Positions 33,618 to 41,318 of a stretch of DNA of 64,000 nt are shown piece after piece (the first letter of the stretch is position 1; each line of letters starts with the position of its first letter). A model generated the notes under the pieces. The model worked only from the letters and a program-made list of their open reading frames with translations, was not told where the DNA came from and searched no databases. A program made the translations under genes and the position numbers. This stretch comes from Comamonadaceae bacterium (GTDB lineage: Bacteria; Pseudomonadota; Gammaproteobacteria; Burkholderiales; Burkholderiaceae_C), in contig CANJQN010000001.1 of NCBI GenBank assembly GCA_947476465.1, positions 124,001-188,000 on the forward strand, read 5' to 3'.

Positions 33618-34175
33618 ATGGTCCAAACCGTCCTCGACCGGTACTGCCGCCTGCTGAATGTCGCCATGGTCGCCTGCCTGGCCGCCATGGTGGTGCTGGT
33701 GTTCGGCAACGTGGTGCTGCGCTATGCGCTCAACACCGGCATTTCCATCTCCGACGAGCTGTCACGCTGGCTGTTCGTGTGGATGACGTTCATGGGCGCC
33801 GTGGTGGCCGTGCGCGAACACGGCCATCTGGGCACCGACTTCCTGGTCGGGCGCCTGCCGGTGATCGGCAAGAAGATATTCCTGGGCGTGGGCCACGTCG
33901 CCATGCTGTTCATCTGCTGGCTGCTGTTCTCCGGCGCGCTCGAGCAGGTCAAGATCAACCTGACCACCACCAGCGCAGCGATGGAAGTGTCCGTGGGCTG
34001 GTTCTACGCCGCCGGCGTGATGTTCGCCGTGTCGGCCGCGGCGATGCTGCTGATGGATTTCCTGCGCCTGATCACTGGCCGCATGACTGATGGCGAGTTG
34101 GTCGCCATCCAGGAATCCGAGGAAACGGGTCGGGAAGGCTCGCACGCCGCACCCGGGAAGGGACCCACCCAATGA
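33618..34175 (+). CDS. TRAP transporter small membrane subunit (DctQ-type)
   Basis: A 185-residue protein with four transmembrane segments (for example VACLAAMVVLVFGNVVLRYAL). The DctQ signature ISDELSRWLFVWMTFMGAVVAVREHGHLGTD is present. The ATG at 33618 follows AAGGAGA; an upstream GTG in frame was rejected. It overlaps the large subunit gene by ATGA and works with it in sodium-driven uptake. Confidence 0.92.
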   Translation: MVQTVLDRYCRLLNVAMVACLAAMVVLVFGNVVLRYALNTGISISDELSRWLFVWMTFMGAVVAVREHGHLGTDFLVGRLPVIGKKIFLGVGHVAMLFICWLLFSGALEQVKINLTTTSAAMEVSVGWFYAAGVMFAVSAAAMLLMDFLRLITGRMTDGELVAIQESEETGREGSHAAPGKGPTQ

Positions 34176-35452
34176 CCGTCGCCATCTTCCTGGGCTCGCT
34201 GATCGGCGCCATGGCGCTGGGCATCCCGATCGCCTTCTCTCTGCTGTTGTGCGGCGCCGCCCTGATGTGGCATCTGAACATGTTCGACGCGCAGATCCTC
34301 GCGCAGAACGTGGTGAACGGCGCCGACAGCTTCCCGCTGCTGGCCGTGCCCTTCTTCATGCTGGCCGGCGAGTTGATGAACCAAGGCGGCCTGTCGCGGC
34401 GCATCGTGAACCTGGCCATGGCCCTGGTCGGCCACATCAAGGGTGGCCTCGGTTACGTGACCATCGTGGCCGCATGCATGATGGCCGCTCTGTCCGGTTC
34501 GGCGGTCGCCGACGCCGCGGCGCTGACGGCGCTGCTGCTGCCCATGATGGTCGCCGCCGGCCACGACAAGGCCCGCTCGGCTGGCCTGATCGCCTCGGCC
34601 AGCATCATCGCGCCGGTGATTCCGCCGTCGATCGGCTTCGTCATCTTCGGGGTGGCCGGTGGCGTGTCCATCTCCAAGCTGTTCCTGGCCGGCATCGTGC
34701 CGGGCCTGCTGCTGGGCGCGGCACTGTGGTGCACCTGGTGGTGGCTGGTGCGCCGCGAAGTGGTGCTGGCACCCCCGCGCAAATCACGCGGCGAAGTGCT
34801 CAAGGCCTTTCGCGAGTCGACCTGGGCCATGGTGCTGCCGGTGATCGTGCTGGTGGGCCTGAAGTTCGGCGTGTTCACGCCGACCGAGGCCGCCGTCGTG
34901 GCCGCGGTGTATGCGCTGCTGGTGTCCACCCTGGTATACCGCGAGCTGAGCATCAAGGACCTGTACCCGGTGTTCCTGGCCGCCGCCAAGACCACCTCCG
35001 TGATCATGTTCCTGGTGGCCGCTGCGATGGTGTCCGCCTGGCTGATCACGGTGGCCCAACTGCCGGCGCAGATCGTGGCCCTGCTGCAGCCGCTGCTAGA
35101 CAACCCCAAGCTGCTGATGCTGGCCATCATGGTGCTGACCATGGTGGTGGGCACGGCGCTGGACATGACGCCCACGATCTTGCTGCTGACACCGGTGCTG
35201 ATGCCGGTGGTCAAGGCCGCCGGCATCGACCCGGTCTACTTCGGCGTGCTGTTCATCATGAACAACGCCATCGGCCTGATCACGCCGCCCGTGGGCACGG
35301 TGCTCAACACCGTGGCCGGCGTCGGCCGGCTGAAGATGGACGAGGTGACCCGCGGTGTCATGCCTTTCATGATCGCCCAGTTCGCCCTCGTGCTCCTGAT
35401 GGTCATGTTCCCGCAGATCGTCCTGGTGCCGGCCCGCTGGCTGGCCAATTGA
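34172..35452 (+). CDS. TRAP transporter large membrane subunit (DctM-type)
   Basis: A 426-residue protein with about 12 hydrophobic segments. Diagnostic parts are GADSFPLLAVPFFMLAGELMNQGGLSRRIV, GSAVADAAALTALLLPMM, ASIIAPVIPPSIGFVIFG and NNAIGLITPPVGTVLN. It forms the transport channel. Coupled to the small subunit upstream; 53 nt before the receptor gene. Confidence 0.94.
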   Translation: MTVAIFLGSLIGAMALGIPIAFSLLLCGAALMWHLNMFDAQILAQNVVNGADSFPLLAVPFFMLAGELMNQGGLSRRIVNLAMALVGHIKGGLGYVTIVAACMMAALSGSAVADAAALTALLLPMMVAAGHDKARSAGLIASASIIAPVIPPSIGFVIFGVAGGVSISKLFLAGIVPGLLLGAALWCTWWWLVRREVVLAPPRKSRGEVLKAFRESTWAMVLPVIVLVGLKFGVFTPTEAAVVAAVYALLVSTLVYRELSIKDLYPVFLAAAKTTSVIMFLVAAAMVSAWLITVAQLPAQIVALLQPLLDNPKLLMLAIMVLTMVVGTALDMTPTILLLTPVLMPVVKAAGIDPVYFGVLFIMNNAIGLITPPVGTVLNTVAGVGRLKMDEVTRGVMPFMIAQFALVLLMVMFPQIVLVPARWLAN

Positions 35453-35505
35453 CGCCCCTTCACCCCGCCCCGTCCGTTCCCCCGAAACCTCAAGGAGACA
35501 ACCGC

Positions 35506-36513
35506 ATGAAACGCCTCTTCATCAAGACCATCCTGGCTGCCGCCGCCCTCGCCGTCGCCGGCGGCGCCATGGCCCAGGACATCAAGGAGCGCACCCTCAA
35601 GGTGGGCCTGCAAAACCCCAAAGGCCATCCGCTGGTGACCGGCGCGGAGAAGTTCGCCGAGATCGTGACGGCCAAGTCGGGCGGCAAGATCAAGGTCAAC
35701 CTGTTCCCCGGCGGCGTGCTGGGCGGCGACGCACAGACCGTGTCGGCCGTGCAGGGCGGCACCGTGGAGATGACCATCCTGAATTCGGGCATCCTGGCCT
35801 CGCAGGTCAAGGACTTCGCCATCTACGACTTCCCCTTCCTGTTCGCCAATGCCCGCGAGGCCGACTCCGTGGTCGACGGCCCCTTCGGCCAGAAGCTGCA
35901 CGCCAAGCTGGAAGAAAAGAACATCGTCGGCCTGGCCTATTGGGAGCTGGGCTTTCGCCAGATGACCAACAGCAAGCGCGCGATCAACAAGGTCGAGGAC
36001 ATCGAGGGCCTGAAGCTGCGCGTGATCCCCAACCCGATCAACATCGACTGGGTCAAGGCCCTGGGCGCCAACCCCACGCCGCTGGCCTTCCCCGAGCTGT
36101 ACGCGGCGATGGAACAAAAGGCCGTGGACGGCCAGGAGAACCCGGTCTCCGTGATCCTGGCCAACAAGTTCGCCGAAGTGCAAAAGCACATGGCGCTGAC
36201 CAACCATCAGTACAACCCGCAGTCTGTGATCGTCAGCAAGAGGGTCTGGGACACGTTCTCCGCCGCCGAAAAGAAGATCGTCCAGGACGCCGCCGTCGAG
36301 GCCGGCAAGTACCAGCGGCAGGTCTCGCGTGACCTCGCCGCAAGCCAGCTGGCCGACCTGAAGAAGGCCGGCATCCAGGTCACCGAGCTGTCCACCGCCG
36401 AAGTGACCAAGCTGCGCGACAAGATGAAGCCGGTGATCGACAAGCACAGCACCACCGTCGGCGAGGCGACGGTCATGGACATTCAGGCCGAGCTGGCCAA
36501 ATTGCGCAGGTAA
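35506..36513 (+). CDS. TRAP transporter periplasmic receptor (DctP-type)
   Basis: A 335-residue protein with a signal peptide (ILAAAALAVAGGAMAQ, cleavage near residue 23). Key parts are KVGLQNPKGHPLVTGAEKFAEIV, GLKLRVIPNP with the carboxylate-binding Arg, and DGQENPVSVI. The ATG is preceded by AAGGAGA. Placed directly before quinate/shikimate catabolic genes, it most likely binds quinate, shikimate or a related cyclic hydroxy acid (inference). Confidence 0.93.
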   Translation: MKRLFIKTILAAAALAVAGGAMAQDIKERTLKVGLQNPKGHPLVTGAEKFAEIVTAKSGGKIKVNLFPGGVLGGDAQTVSAVQGGTVEMTILNSGILASQVKDFAIYDFPFLFANAREADSVVDGPFGQKLHAKLEEKNIVGLAYWELGFRQMTNSKRAINKVEDIEGLKLRVIPNPINIDWVKALGANPTPLAFPELYAAMEQKAVDGQENPVSVILANKFAEVQKHMALTNHQYNPQSVIVSKRVWDTFSAAEKKIVQDAAVEAGKYQRQVSRDLAASQLADLKKAGIQVTELSTAEVTKLRDKMKPVIDKHSTTVGEATVMDIQAELAKLRR

Positions 36514-36532
36514 GGCGGGGGGGCCGCCACCG

Positions 36533-37447
36533 ATGAACGCAGTCGCCCAGCCATCGCCAGTCCTTGTGGCCCCAGCGGCCCGCAAGGTGCTGCTGGGCCT
36601 GATCGGCTCGGGCATCGGGCAGTCGCTGACACCCGTCATGCAGGAGGAGGAGGCCCGCCGCCACGGGCTTCAGATGCACTATCAGCTGATCGACCTGGAC
36701 CGCACGCCCGGCGCGATGGCGCGGCTGCCCGCACTGCTGCCCGAGTTGCTCGACGCGGCGCGCGTGATGGGCTTTGCCGGCCTGAATATCACCTACCCCT
36801 GCAAGCAGGCGGTGATCCCGCTGCTGGACGCGCTGTCCGACGAGGCGCAGGCCATGGGCGCGGTCAACACGGTGGTCTTCAAAGACGGCCGCGCGATCGG
36901 CCACAACACCGACGGCTCGGGCTGGGCCTGGGGCTTTCGCCGCACCCTGCCCGATGCCGACCTGGGCTGCGTGGTCCTGCTGGGCGCGGGCGGTGCCGGC
37001 TCGGCCATCGCCCATGCCGTGCTGCGCATGGGCGCGGCGCGGCTTCGCATCGTCGACAACGACGCACCGCGTTCGCGGGGTCTGGGCGAGGCGCTCAACG
37101 CCTTGTACGGCGCGGGCAAGGTACAGGCCTTCACCGAAGCCGCGCCCGCGCTGCAAGGCGCCACCGGCCTGATCCACGCCACGCCCACCGGCATGGCCAA
37201 GCTGCCCGGCCTGCCGCTCGATGCGGCGCTGCTGCGGCCTTCCCTGTGGGTCTCGGAAGTGGTGTACTTTCCGCTGGAAACCGCGCTGCTCAAGGCGGCC
37301 CGCGCCATCGGCTGCCGCGTCGTCGACGGCGGCACCATGGCGGTGGGCCAGGCGATCGGCGCGTTCGAGCTGTTCACCGGCCTGCCGGCCGACCCCGTCC
37401 GCGTACAGCGGCATTTCCGACAACTGGTCGCCCGAGGACTCTCATGA
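36533..37447 (+). CDS. Quinate/shikimate dehydrogenase (AroE superfamily, catabolic type)
   Basis: A 304-residue protein. The substrate loop IGQSLTP has Ser31 and Thr33; biosynthetic AroE usually has Ser at both places, and Thr is a mark of quinate/shikimate dehydrogenases such as the Corynebacterium enzyme. Catalytic Lys91 (NITYPCK) and Asp127 (NTDGSG) are present. The cofactor region GAGGAGSA is followed by RIVDNDAP, where Asp suggests NAD rather than the NADP-binding NRT of AroE. It oxidises quinate or shikimate to the 3-dehydro acid. It overlaps the next gene by 4 nt. Confidence 0.88.
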   Translation: MNAVAQPSPVLVAPAARKVLLGLIGSGIGQSLTPVMQEEEARRHGLQMHYQLIDLDRTPGAMARLPALLPELLDAARVMGFAGLNITYPCKQAVIPLLDALSDEAQAMGAVNTVVFKDGRAIGHNTDGSGWAWGFRRTLPDADLGCVVLLGAGGAGSAIAHAVLRMGAARLRIVDNDAPRSRGLGEALNALYGAGKVQAFTEAAPALQGATGLIHATPTGMAKLPGLPLDAALLRPSLWVSEVVYFPLETALLKAARAIGCRVVDGGTMAVGQAIGAFELFTGLPADPVRVQRHFRQLVARGLS

Positions 37448-38307
37448 CCACCGACCGCGAAGCCCTGCCCGAGCTGCCCAACCCGCTGGGCCTGGACGGC
37501 ATCGAATACATCGAATACGCCACCCTGCGCCCGCAGGCCCTGGGCCAGGTGCTGGAGACCATGGGCTTTGCGCCCGTGGCCCGGCACCGCTCGCGCGAGG
37601 TGACGCTGTACCGCCAGGGCGGCATGAACCTGGTGCTCAACTCCCACCCCGACGATGCCCGCGCCAGCGCCACCGAGGGCGGCCACCCGGTGCTCTCGGC
37701 CGTGGCCTTGCGCGTGCGCGATGCCCGCCTGGCGCACGCGCGCTGCGTCGAGCTGGGCGCCTGGGAGACGACGGCCCATGCCCAGGCCATGGAGCTGAAC
37801 ATCCCCGGCATCCAGGGGCCCGGCGGCGCGCACTTCTACTTCGTTGATCGCTACAAGGACTTTTCGATCTACGACATCGACTTCCTGCCCATCCCCACGG
37901 TCGATGCGCGACCACCGGCCGTCGCCGGCACCGACTGGTTCGGAGTGGTCCAGTACATCGGCCTGGGCCGCAGCGCCGAGTGGTCGGCTTTCTACGAGCG
38001 GCTGTTTGGTTTCACCGACATTCCCGACGAACAGCGCTACGGCGTCATGCCGGCGGGCAAGCTGATGCAAAGCCCGTGCGGGCGCTTCAAGTGGCAACTG
38101 GTCGAACCCGCCAGCCCGGACGCCGACGACAACCGCGAACGCCTGCAGCGCATGGGGATCGGCGCACCCGACGTGCAGGACGCGGTGGCGGCCCTGCGGG
38201 CACGCGGCGTGCATTTCGTCGACTCGGGCCAGCTGCACCCCGACGACCGCGGCGCGCTGACCGTCACGCAACTGGGCTCGGTCGCCTTCGAGCTGGTGCA
38301 TCAATGA
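37444..38307 (+). CDS. HPPD-like two-domain VOC protein (QuiC1 C-terminal-half homologue)
   Basis: A 287-residue protein. The N-terminal part GIEYIEYATLRPQALGQVLETMGF and VTLYRQGGMNLVLN is very close to 4-hydroxyphenylpyruvate dioxygenase. In the second domain the three iron ligands would be His, His and Glu; here the positions read Gln (VVQYIGLG), Arg (LQRMGIG) and Glu (FELVHQ). It therefore probably is not a dioxygenase. In pseudomonads an HPPD-like domain is fused behind the 3-dehydroshikimate dehydratase (QuiC1). Here the same two parts are separate genes in reversed order. Its role may be structural or regulatory for the dehydratase. Confidence 0.82.
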   Translation: MTTDREALPELPNPLGLDGIEYIEYATLRPQALGQVLETMGFAPVARHRSREVTLYRQGGMNLVLNSHPDDARASATEGGHPVLSAVALRVRDARLAHARCVELGAWETTAHAQAMELNIPGIQGPGGAHFYFVDRYKDFSIYDIDFLPIPTVDARPPAVAGTDWFGVVQYIGLGRSAEWSAFYERLFGFTDIPDEQRYGVMPAGKLMQSPCGRFKWQLVEPASPDADDNRERLQRMGIGAPDVQDAVAALRARGVHFVDSGQLHPDDRGALTVTQLGSVAFELVHQ

Positions 38308-38338
38308 CCCCCCCGATGCGCCTGCGGCGCCTCCCCCC

Positions 38339-38380
38339 AGGGGGCGCCACCAGCGGCCCGGCAAAGCCGGTTCCGCGGTG
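38339..38380. repeat. 42-nt repeat with hairpin, copy 1
   Basis: Identical to 60866-60907. It contains a CCGGC-AAA-GCCGG stem-loop and a GGCGCC palindrome, and sits in an operon-internal gap between the HPPD-like and dehydratase genes. Probably a dispersed REP-like element of this bacterial group. Confidence 0.85.
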
Positions 38381-38443
38381 GCCCTGGACTGGCGTTCCCG
38401 CTGGCATACGGGTGGGCCTATCTGCAGCAGCGTGGAGAACTGA

Positions 38444-39325
38444 ATGAATCGACGTATCGCCGGCTTCGGCATGGACACCATCACCCTGGCCGGCCCGCTG
38501 GAGGCCAAGCTTGAGGCCATGTGCGCGGCTGGCTTCCAGCAGGTGATGCTCAGCGCCCGCGACGTCGTGGGCCACCCCGGCGGCGTCAAGGCCGCGGTGG
38601 CGGCGGTACGCGCCAGCGGCCTGCGGCCCACCGGCTTTCAGGTGCTGCGCGATTTCGAGGGCCTGTCAGGCCATCTGCACGGCTACAAGGTGGACATCGC
38701 CAAGAGCATGCTGCAGATGTGCGAGGCACTGGGCTCGCGCGTGCTGCTGGCCTGCTCGTCCACCTCGCGCCACGCCTCGCAAGACTTCGACGACATCGCG
38801 CGCGACCTGCAAAAGCTGGCCATGCTGGCCGTGCCGCTGGGCATCAAGGTGGCGTTCGAGGGTTTGTCGTGGGGCCGCACGATCAACGAGTTCACCACCG
38901 CCTGGGACGTGGTCACCCGTGCCGACTGCCCCAACCTCGGGCTGGGCCTCGATTCGTTCCACGTCTTCGCGGCCAAGACCCCGCTGGACGCCATCGACGA
39001 GCTCGACCCCGAGCGGATCTTCCTGGTGCAGCTGTCGGACTTCATGTGGCACGAGACGCCCACCTTCGAAGAGCGCATGACCACCGCCCGCACATTCCGG
39101 GTGTTCCCCGGCGAGGGCGTGCACAGCGAAGGGCTGGCCGATCTGGTGCTGCGGCTGCAGGCCCTGGGCTACCAGGGCGACTACAGCTTCGAGGTGTTCA
39201 ACGACGACTACCAGCAATTGCCGCTGGAAGTGGTGGCCGAGCGCGGACGCCGCAGCGCGCTGTGGCTGGCCGAGGATGTTTTGCACACGCCGCGGCCGCT
39301 GCCGGGGTGGACCCTGCACGCCTGA
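38444..39325 (+). CDS. 3-dehydroshikimate dehydratase (sugar-phosphate isomerase-like TIM barrel)
   Basis: A 293-residue protein of the xylose isomerase-like barrel superfamily. The four metal ligands expected for QuiC-type dehydratases are visible: Glu139 (FEGLSWG), Asp170 (LDSFHVF), Gln196 (VQLSDF) and Glu250 (FEVFND). They follow the same order and nearly the same spacing as in pseudomonad QuiC1. The reaction converts 3-dehydroshikimate to protocatechuate. The length equals the N-terminal half of QuiC1 only. The ATG follows GGAG. Last gene of the TRAP-quinate operon. Confidence 0.88.
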   Translation: MNRRIAGFGMDTITLAGPLEAKLEAMCAAGFQQVMLSARDVVGHPGGVKAAVAAVRASGLRPTGFQVLRDFEGLSGHLHGYKVDIAKSMLQMCEALGSRVLLACSSTSRHASQDFDDIARDLQKLAMLAVPLGIKVAFEGLSWGRTINEFTTAWDVVTRADCPNLGLGLDSFHVFAAKTPLDAIDELDPERIFLVQLSDFMWHETPTFEERMTTARTFRVFPGEGVHSEGLADLVLRLQALGYQGDYSFEVFNDDYQQLPLEVVAERGRRSALWLAEDVLHTPRPLPGWTLHA

Positions 39326-39375
39326 AGGTGTGAAGAAATCGTAGCGAACGGCCCGAGGTTGCGCCGAGCAGCGCA

Positions 39376-39393
39376 GCCGTACTAAGGTACGGC
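39376..39393. terminator. Hairpin between convergent genes, possible bidirectional terminator
   Basis: GCCGTAC-TAAG-GTACGGC forms a perfect 7-bp stem with a 4-nt loop between the dehydratase gene and the convergent MDR gene. An AT-rich stretch (AGATTTATTCATAG) lies 35 nt further on, but there is no immediate U-tract. Confidence 0.5.
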
Positions 39394-39434
39394 GAGCAGC
39401 CCAGGTGCAAGATCGGGGCGCGCAGTAGATTTAT

Positions 39435-40424
39435 TCATAGCTTCACCAGTACCTTTCCCTGGTTGTGTCCCTGCAGCATGCCGATGAATGCAGCCGGGGC
39501 CGATTCGAGGCCAACACTCACGTCTTGCCGCATGCGGATGCGCCCCTGGCGCCACCAGCCGGACATGTCGGCGATGAACGCGTCGCGCCGGTGGATGTGG
39601 TCGGAGGTGATGTAGCCACGCACTGTGAGGCGGCGCGTGAGCAGGGTGTACCAGCCCGGGCCGGCGATCTGCGGGTCGTTGTACTCGGCAATCAGGCCGC
39701 AAACCACCACGCGGCCGCCCTGCGCCATCGAGGCCCATGCCGCGTCGCGCGAGACGCCGCCCGCGTTTTCAAAGCTCACGTCGATCCCCTGGGGGCAGGC
39801 GCGCGCCAGATCATCGGCCAGCGTGGGGCTGCGGTGGTCGACGCAGGCGTCGTAGCCGAACTCCTCCACGGCCACGCGGCACTTGTCGGTGCCCCCGGCG
39901 ATGCCCACGACGCGGCAACCCTTGATCCGCGCGATCTGCCCCACGACCGAGCCCACCGCGCCGGCGGCGGCACTGACCACCACGGTCTCGCCCGCGATCG
40001 GTTGCCCCAGGTCGAGCAGGCCGATATAGGCCGCCAGGCCAGAGGTGCCCAGCGCGCCCAGCCACACCGGCGGCGGCGCCAGCGCCGGATCGATTCGGTT
40101 CAGCTGATCGCCCGCCGCCGTCGAGAAGCATTGCCAGCCGGCGCGCATCGACATGACCATGTCACCCGGCGCGAAGTCCGGATGACGGCTCTCGAGCACG
40201 GTGCCGATGGCCTGGCCGTAGACCACCTCGCCCAGCGCCGTGGGCGCGCTGTACGAGCCGGCCTCGCTCATGCGAAGCCGCGCCGCGGGGGCCAACCCCA
40301 GCCAGTCGTGGCGCAGCAGCACCTCGCCGTCGGCGGGCGTGGGCATGGGTGCCTGCCTCAGCTCGAAGTCTTTTGGACGCGGCATGCCTTGCGGCCGCGC
40401 CACCAAAACGATCTGCGGGTTCAT
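39435..40424 (-). CDS. NADP-dependent oxidoreductase (MDR, zinc-independent, 2-alkenal/curcumin reductase-like)
   Basis: A 329-residue medium-chain dehydrogenase/reductase without zinc ligands. Its features are LRHDWLGLAPAARLRM, GTSGLAAYIGLLDLGQP, the dinucleotide loop VSAAAGAVGSVVGQIARIKGC, and GGTDKC as NADP phosphate-binding segment. This is the leukotriene-B4 dehydrogenase/curcumin reductase group, which reduces activated C=C bonds. It is 7 nt downstream of the enoyl-CoA hydratase gene and probably co-transcribed. Confidence 0.9.
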   Translation of the reverse strand: MNPQIVLVARPQGMPRPKDFELRQAPMPTPADGEVLLRHDWLGLAPAARLRMSEAGSYSAPTALGEVVYGQAIGTVLESRHPDFAPGDMVMSMRAGWQCFSTAAGDQLNRIDPALAPPPVWLGALGTSGLAAYIGLLDLGQPIAGETVVVSAAAGAVGSVVGQIARIKGCRVVGIAGGTDKCRVAVEEFGYDACVDHRSPTLADDLARACPQGIDVSFENAGGVSRDAAWASMAQGGRVVVCGLIAEYNDPQIAGPGWYTLLTRRLTVRGYITSDHIHRRDAFIADMSGWWRQGRIRMRQDVSVGLESAPAAFIGMLQGHNQGKVLVKL

Positions 40425-40431
40425 TGCTGCG

Positions 40432-41232
40432 TCACCGGCCGGGCCACACCGGCGGGCGCTTCTCGTTGAAGGCGGCGAGCCCTTCGCGTGCGTCCTCAGT
40501 CTGGATCATGGCGCTGATGGCGGTCTCGGTGAAGGCGACGATCTCAGGGAAGCTCATGGCGGCCACCGCACGCATGGCGTACTTGCCACGCCGCACCGCC
40601 ATCGGTGAGACGGCCACGATGTCGGCAACCAGGCTGTTGACCGCATCATCGAGTTGCGCGGCTGGCACCACCTTGTTCAACAGGCCCAGCGAGTAGGCGG
40701 TGGCCGAATCGATGAGACGGCCAGTGATGCACATCTCGTTGAGGAATCGCGCGGGGATCAGGTCCCGCAAGGTGGTGAGAATCTGCATGGGGAACAGCCC
40801 GATCTTGGTCTCGGGCATGCCAAAGCGCGCCTCTTCGACCGCGATGGCCATGTCGCATAAGCCGAACAGGCCCATGCCGCCCGCCACGCAGACACCGTTG
40901 ATGCGCCCGACGATGGGAATGTGGCAGTTGTACACGGCGCGGGCCAGATCGGCCATTGGCAGGGTCAGCTGCGAAAAGTCGGGCTTGAAGGGCGTGTCGC
41001 CGGGCGTGAGATCGGCGCCCGCGCAAAATGCCTTGTCGCCAGCGCCAGTGAGCACGATGGCGCGCAGCTCGCGGTCCCGCGAGGCCGTGGCCACCGCCTC
41101 CCCCAAAGCCAGCAGCACCTCATTGGTCAGTGCGTTGCGGCGTTGCGGGCGGTTCAGGGTCAGGCGCAGCACGCTGCCTTCGCGTTGCACCAACAGGTCG
41201 CCGTTGGCGTGGATTTTGTCGGGCTTGGACAT
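40432..41232 (-). CDS. Enoyl-CoA hydratase/isomerase family protein
   Basis: A 266-residue crotonase-fold protein. FCAGADLTPGD and VGRINGVCVAGGMGLFGLCDMAIA form the oxyanion hole. The next region, ARFGMPETKIGLFPM, carries the Glu (in PETKIG) that is one of the two catalytic acids of hydratases. The other position (GG-M-GL) lacks Glu, so an isomerase or other crotonase activity is possible. It is divergent from the AtuA-like gene. Confidence 0.88.
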   Translation of the reverse strand: MSKPDKIHANGDLLVQREGSVLRLTLNRPQRRNALTNEVLLALGEAVATASRDRELRAIVLTGAGDKAFCAGADLTPGDTPFKPDFSQLTLPMADLARAVYNCHIPIVGRINGVCVAGGMGLFGLCDMAIAVEEARFGMPETKIGLFPMQILTTLRDLIPARFLNEMCITGRLIDSATAYSLGLLNKVVPAAQLDDAVNSLVADIVAVSPMAVRRGKYAMRAVAAMSFPEIVAFTETAISAMIQTEDAREGLAAFNEKRPPVWPGR

Positions 41233-41252
41233 GAAATGATCTAGAAGTTCTA

Positions 41253-41275
41253 TTGACAGTACCTTATGCTAACAG
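41253..41275. promoter_or_regulatory. Divergent promoter region, hydratase / AtuA-like gene
   Basis: The region contains TTGACA at 41253-41258 and AGTACCTTATGCTAAC immediately after it. The AGTACCT start resembles the left arm of the operator at 45540 (AGTACCTATAAT). The exact -10 element is not clear. Confidence 0.3.
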
Positions 41276-41318
41276 GGAAACTTTCGCATCGAAAGACCAA
41301 GACATGAAGGACATCGGG

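Noticed and set aside
34090..36513. TRAP receptor frame extended upstream by over 470 codons
   Set aside because: The extension overlaps the DctM gene out of frame; the ATG at 35506 has AAGGAGA and begins a signal peptide.
37444..38307. Genuine 4-hydroxyphenylpyruvate dioxygenase of tyrosine degradation
   Set aside because: Two of three iron ligands are replaced and the operon is for quinate/shikimate.
41253..41318. TTG start extending the AtuA-like protein
   Set aside because: It would place the start inside the TTGACA promoter element; ATG 41319 has AAGGA at the right distance.
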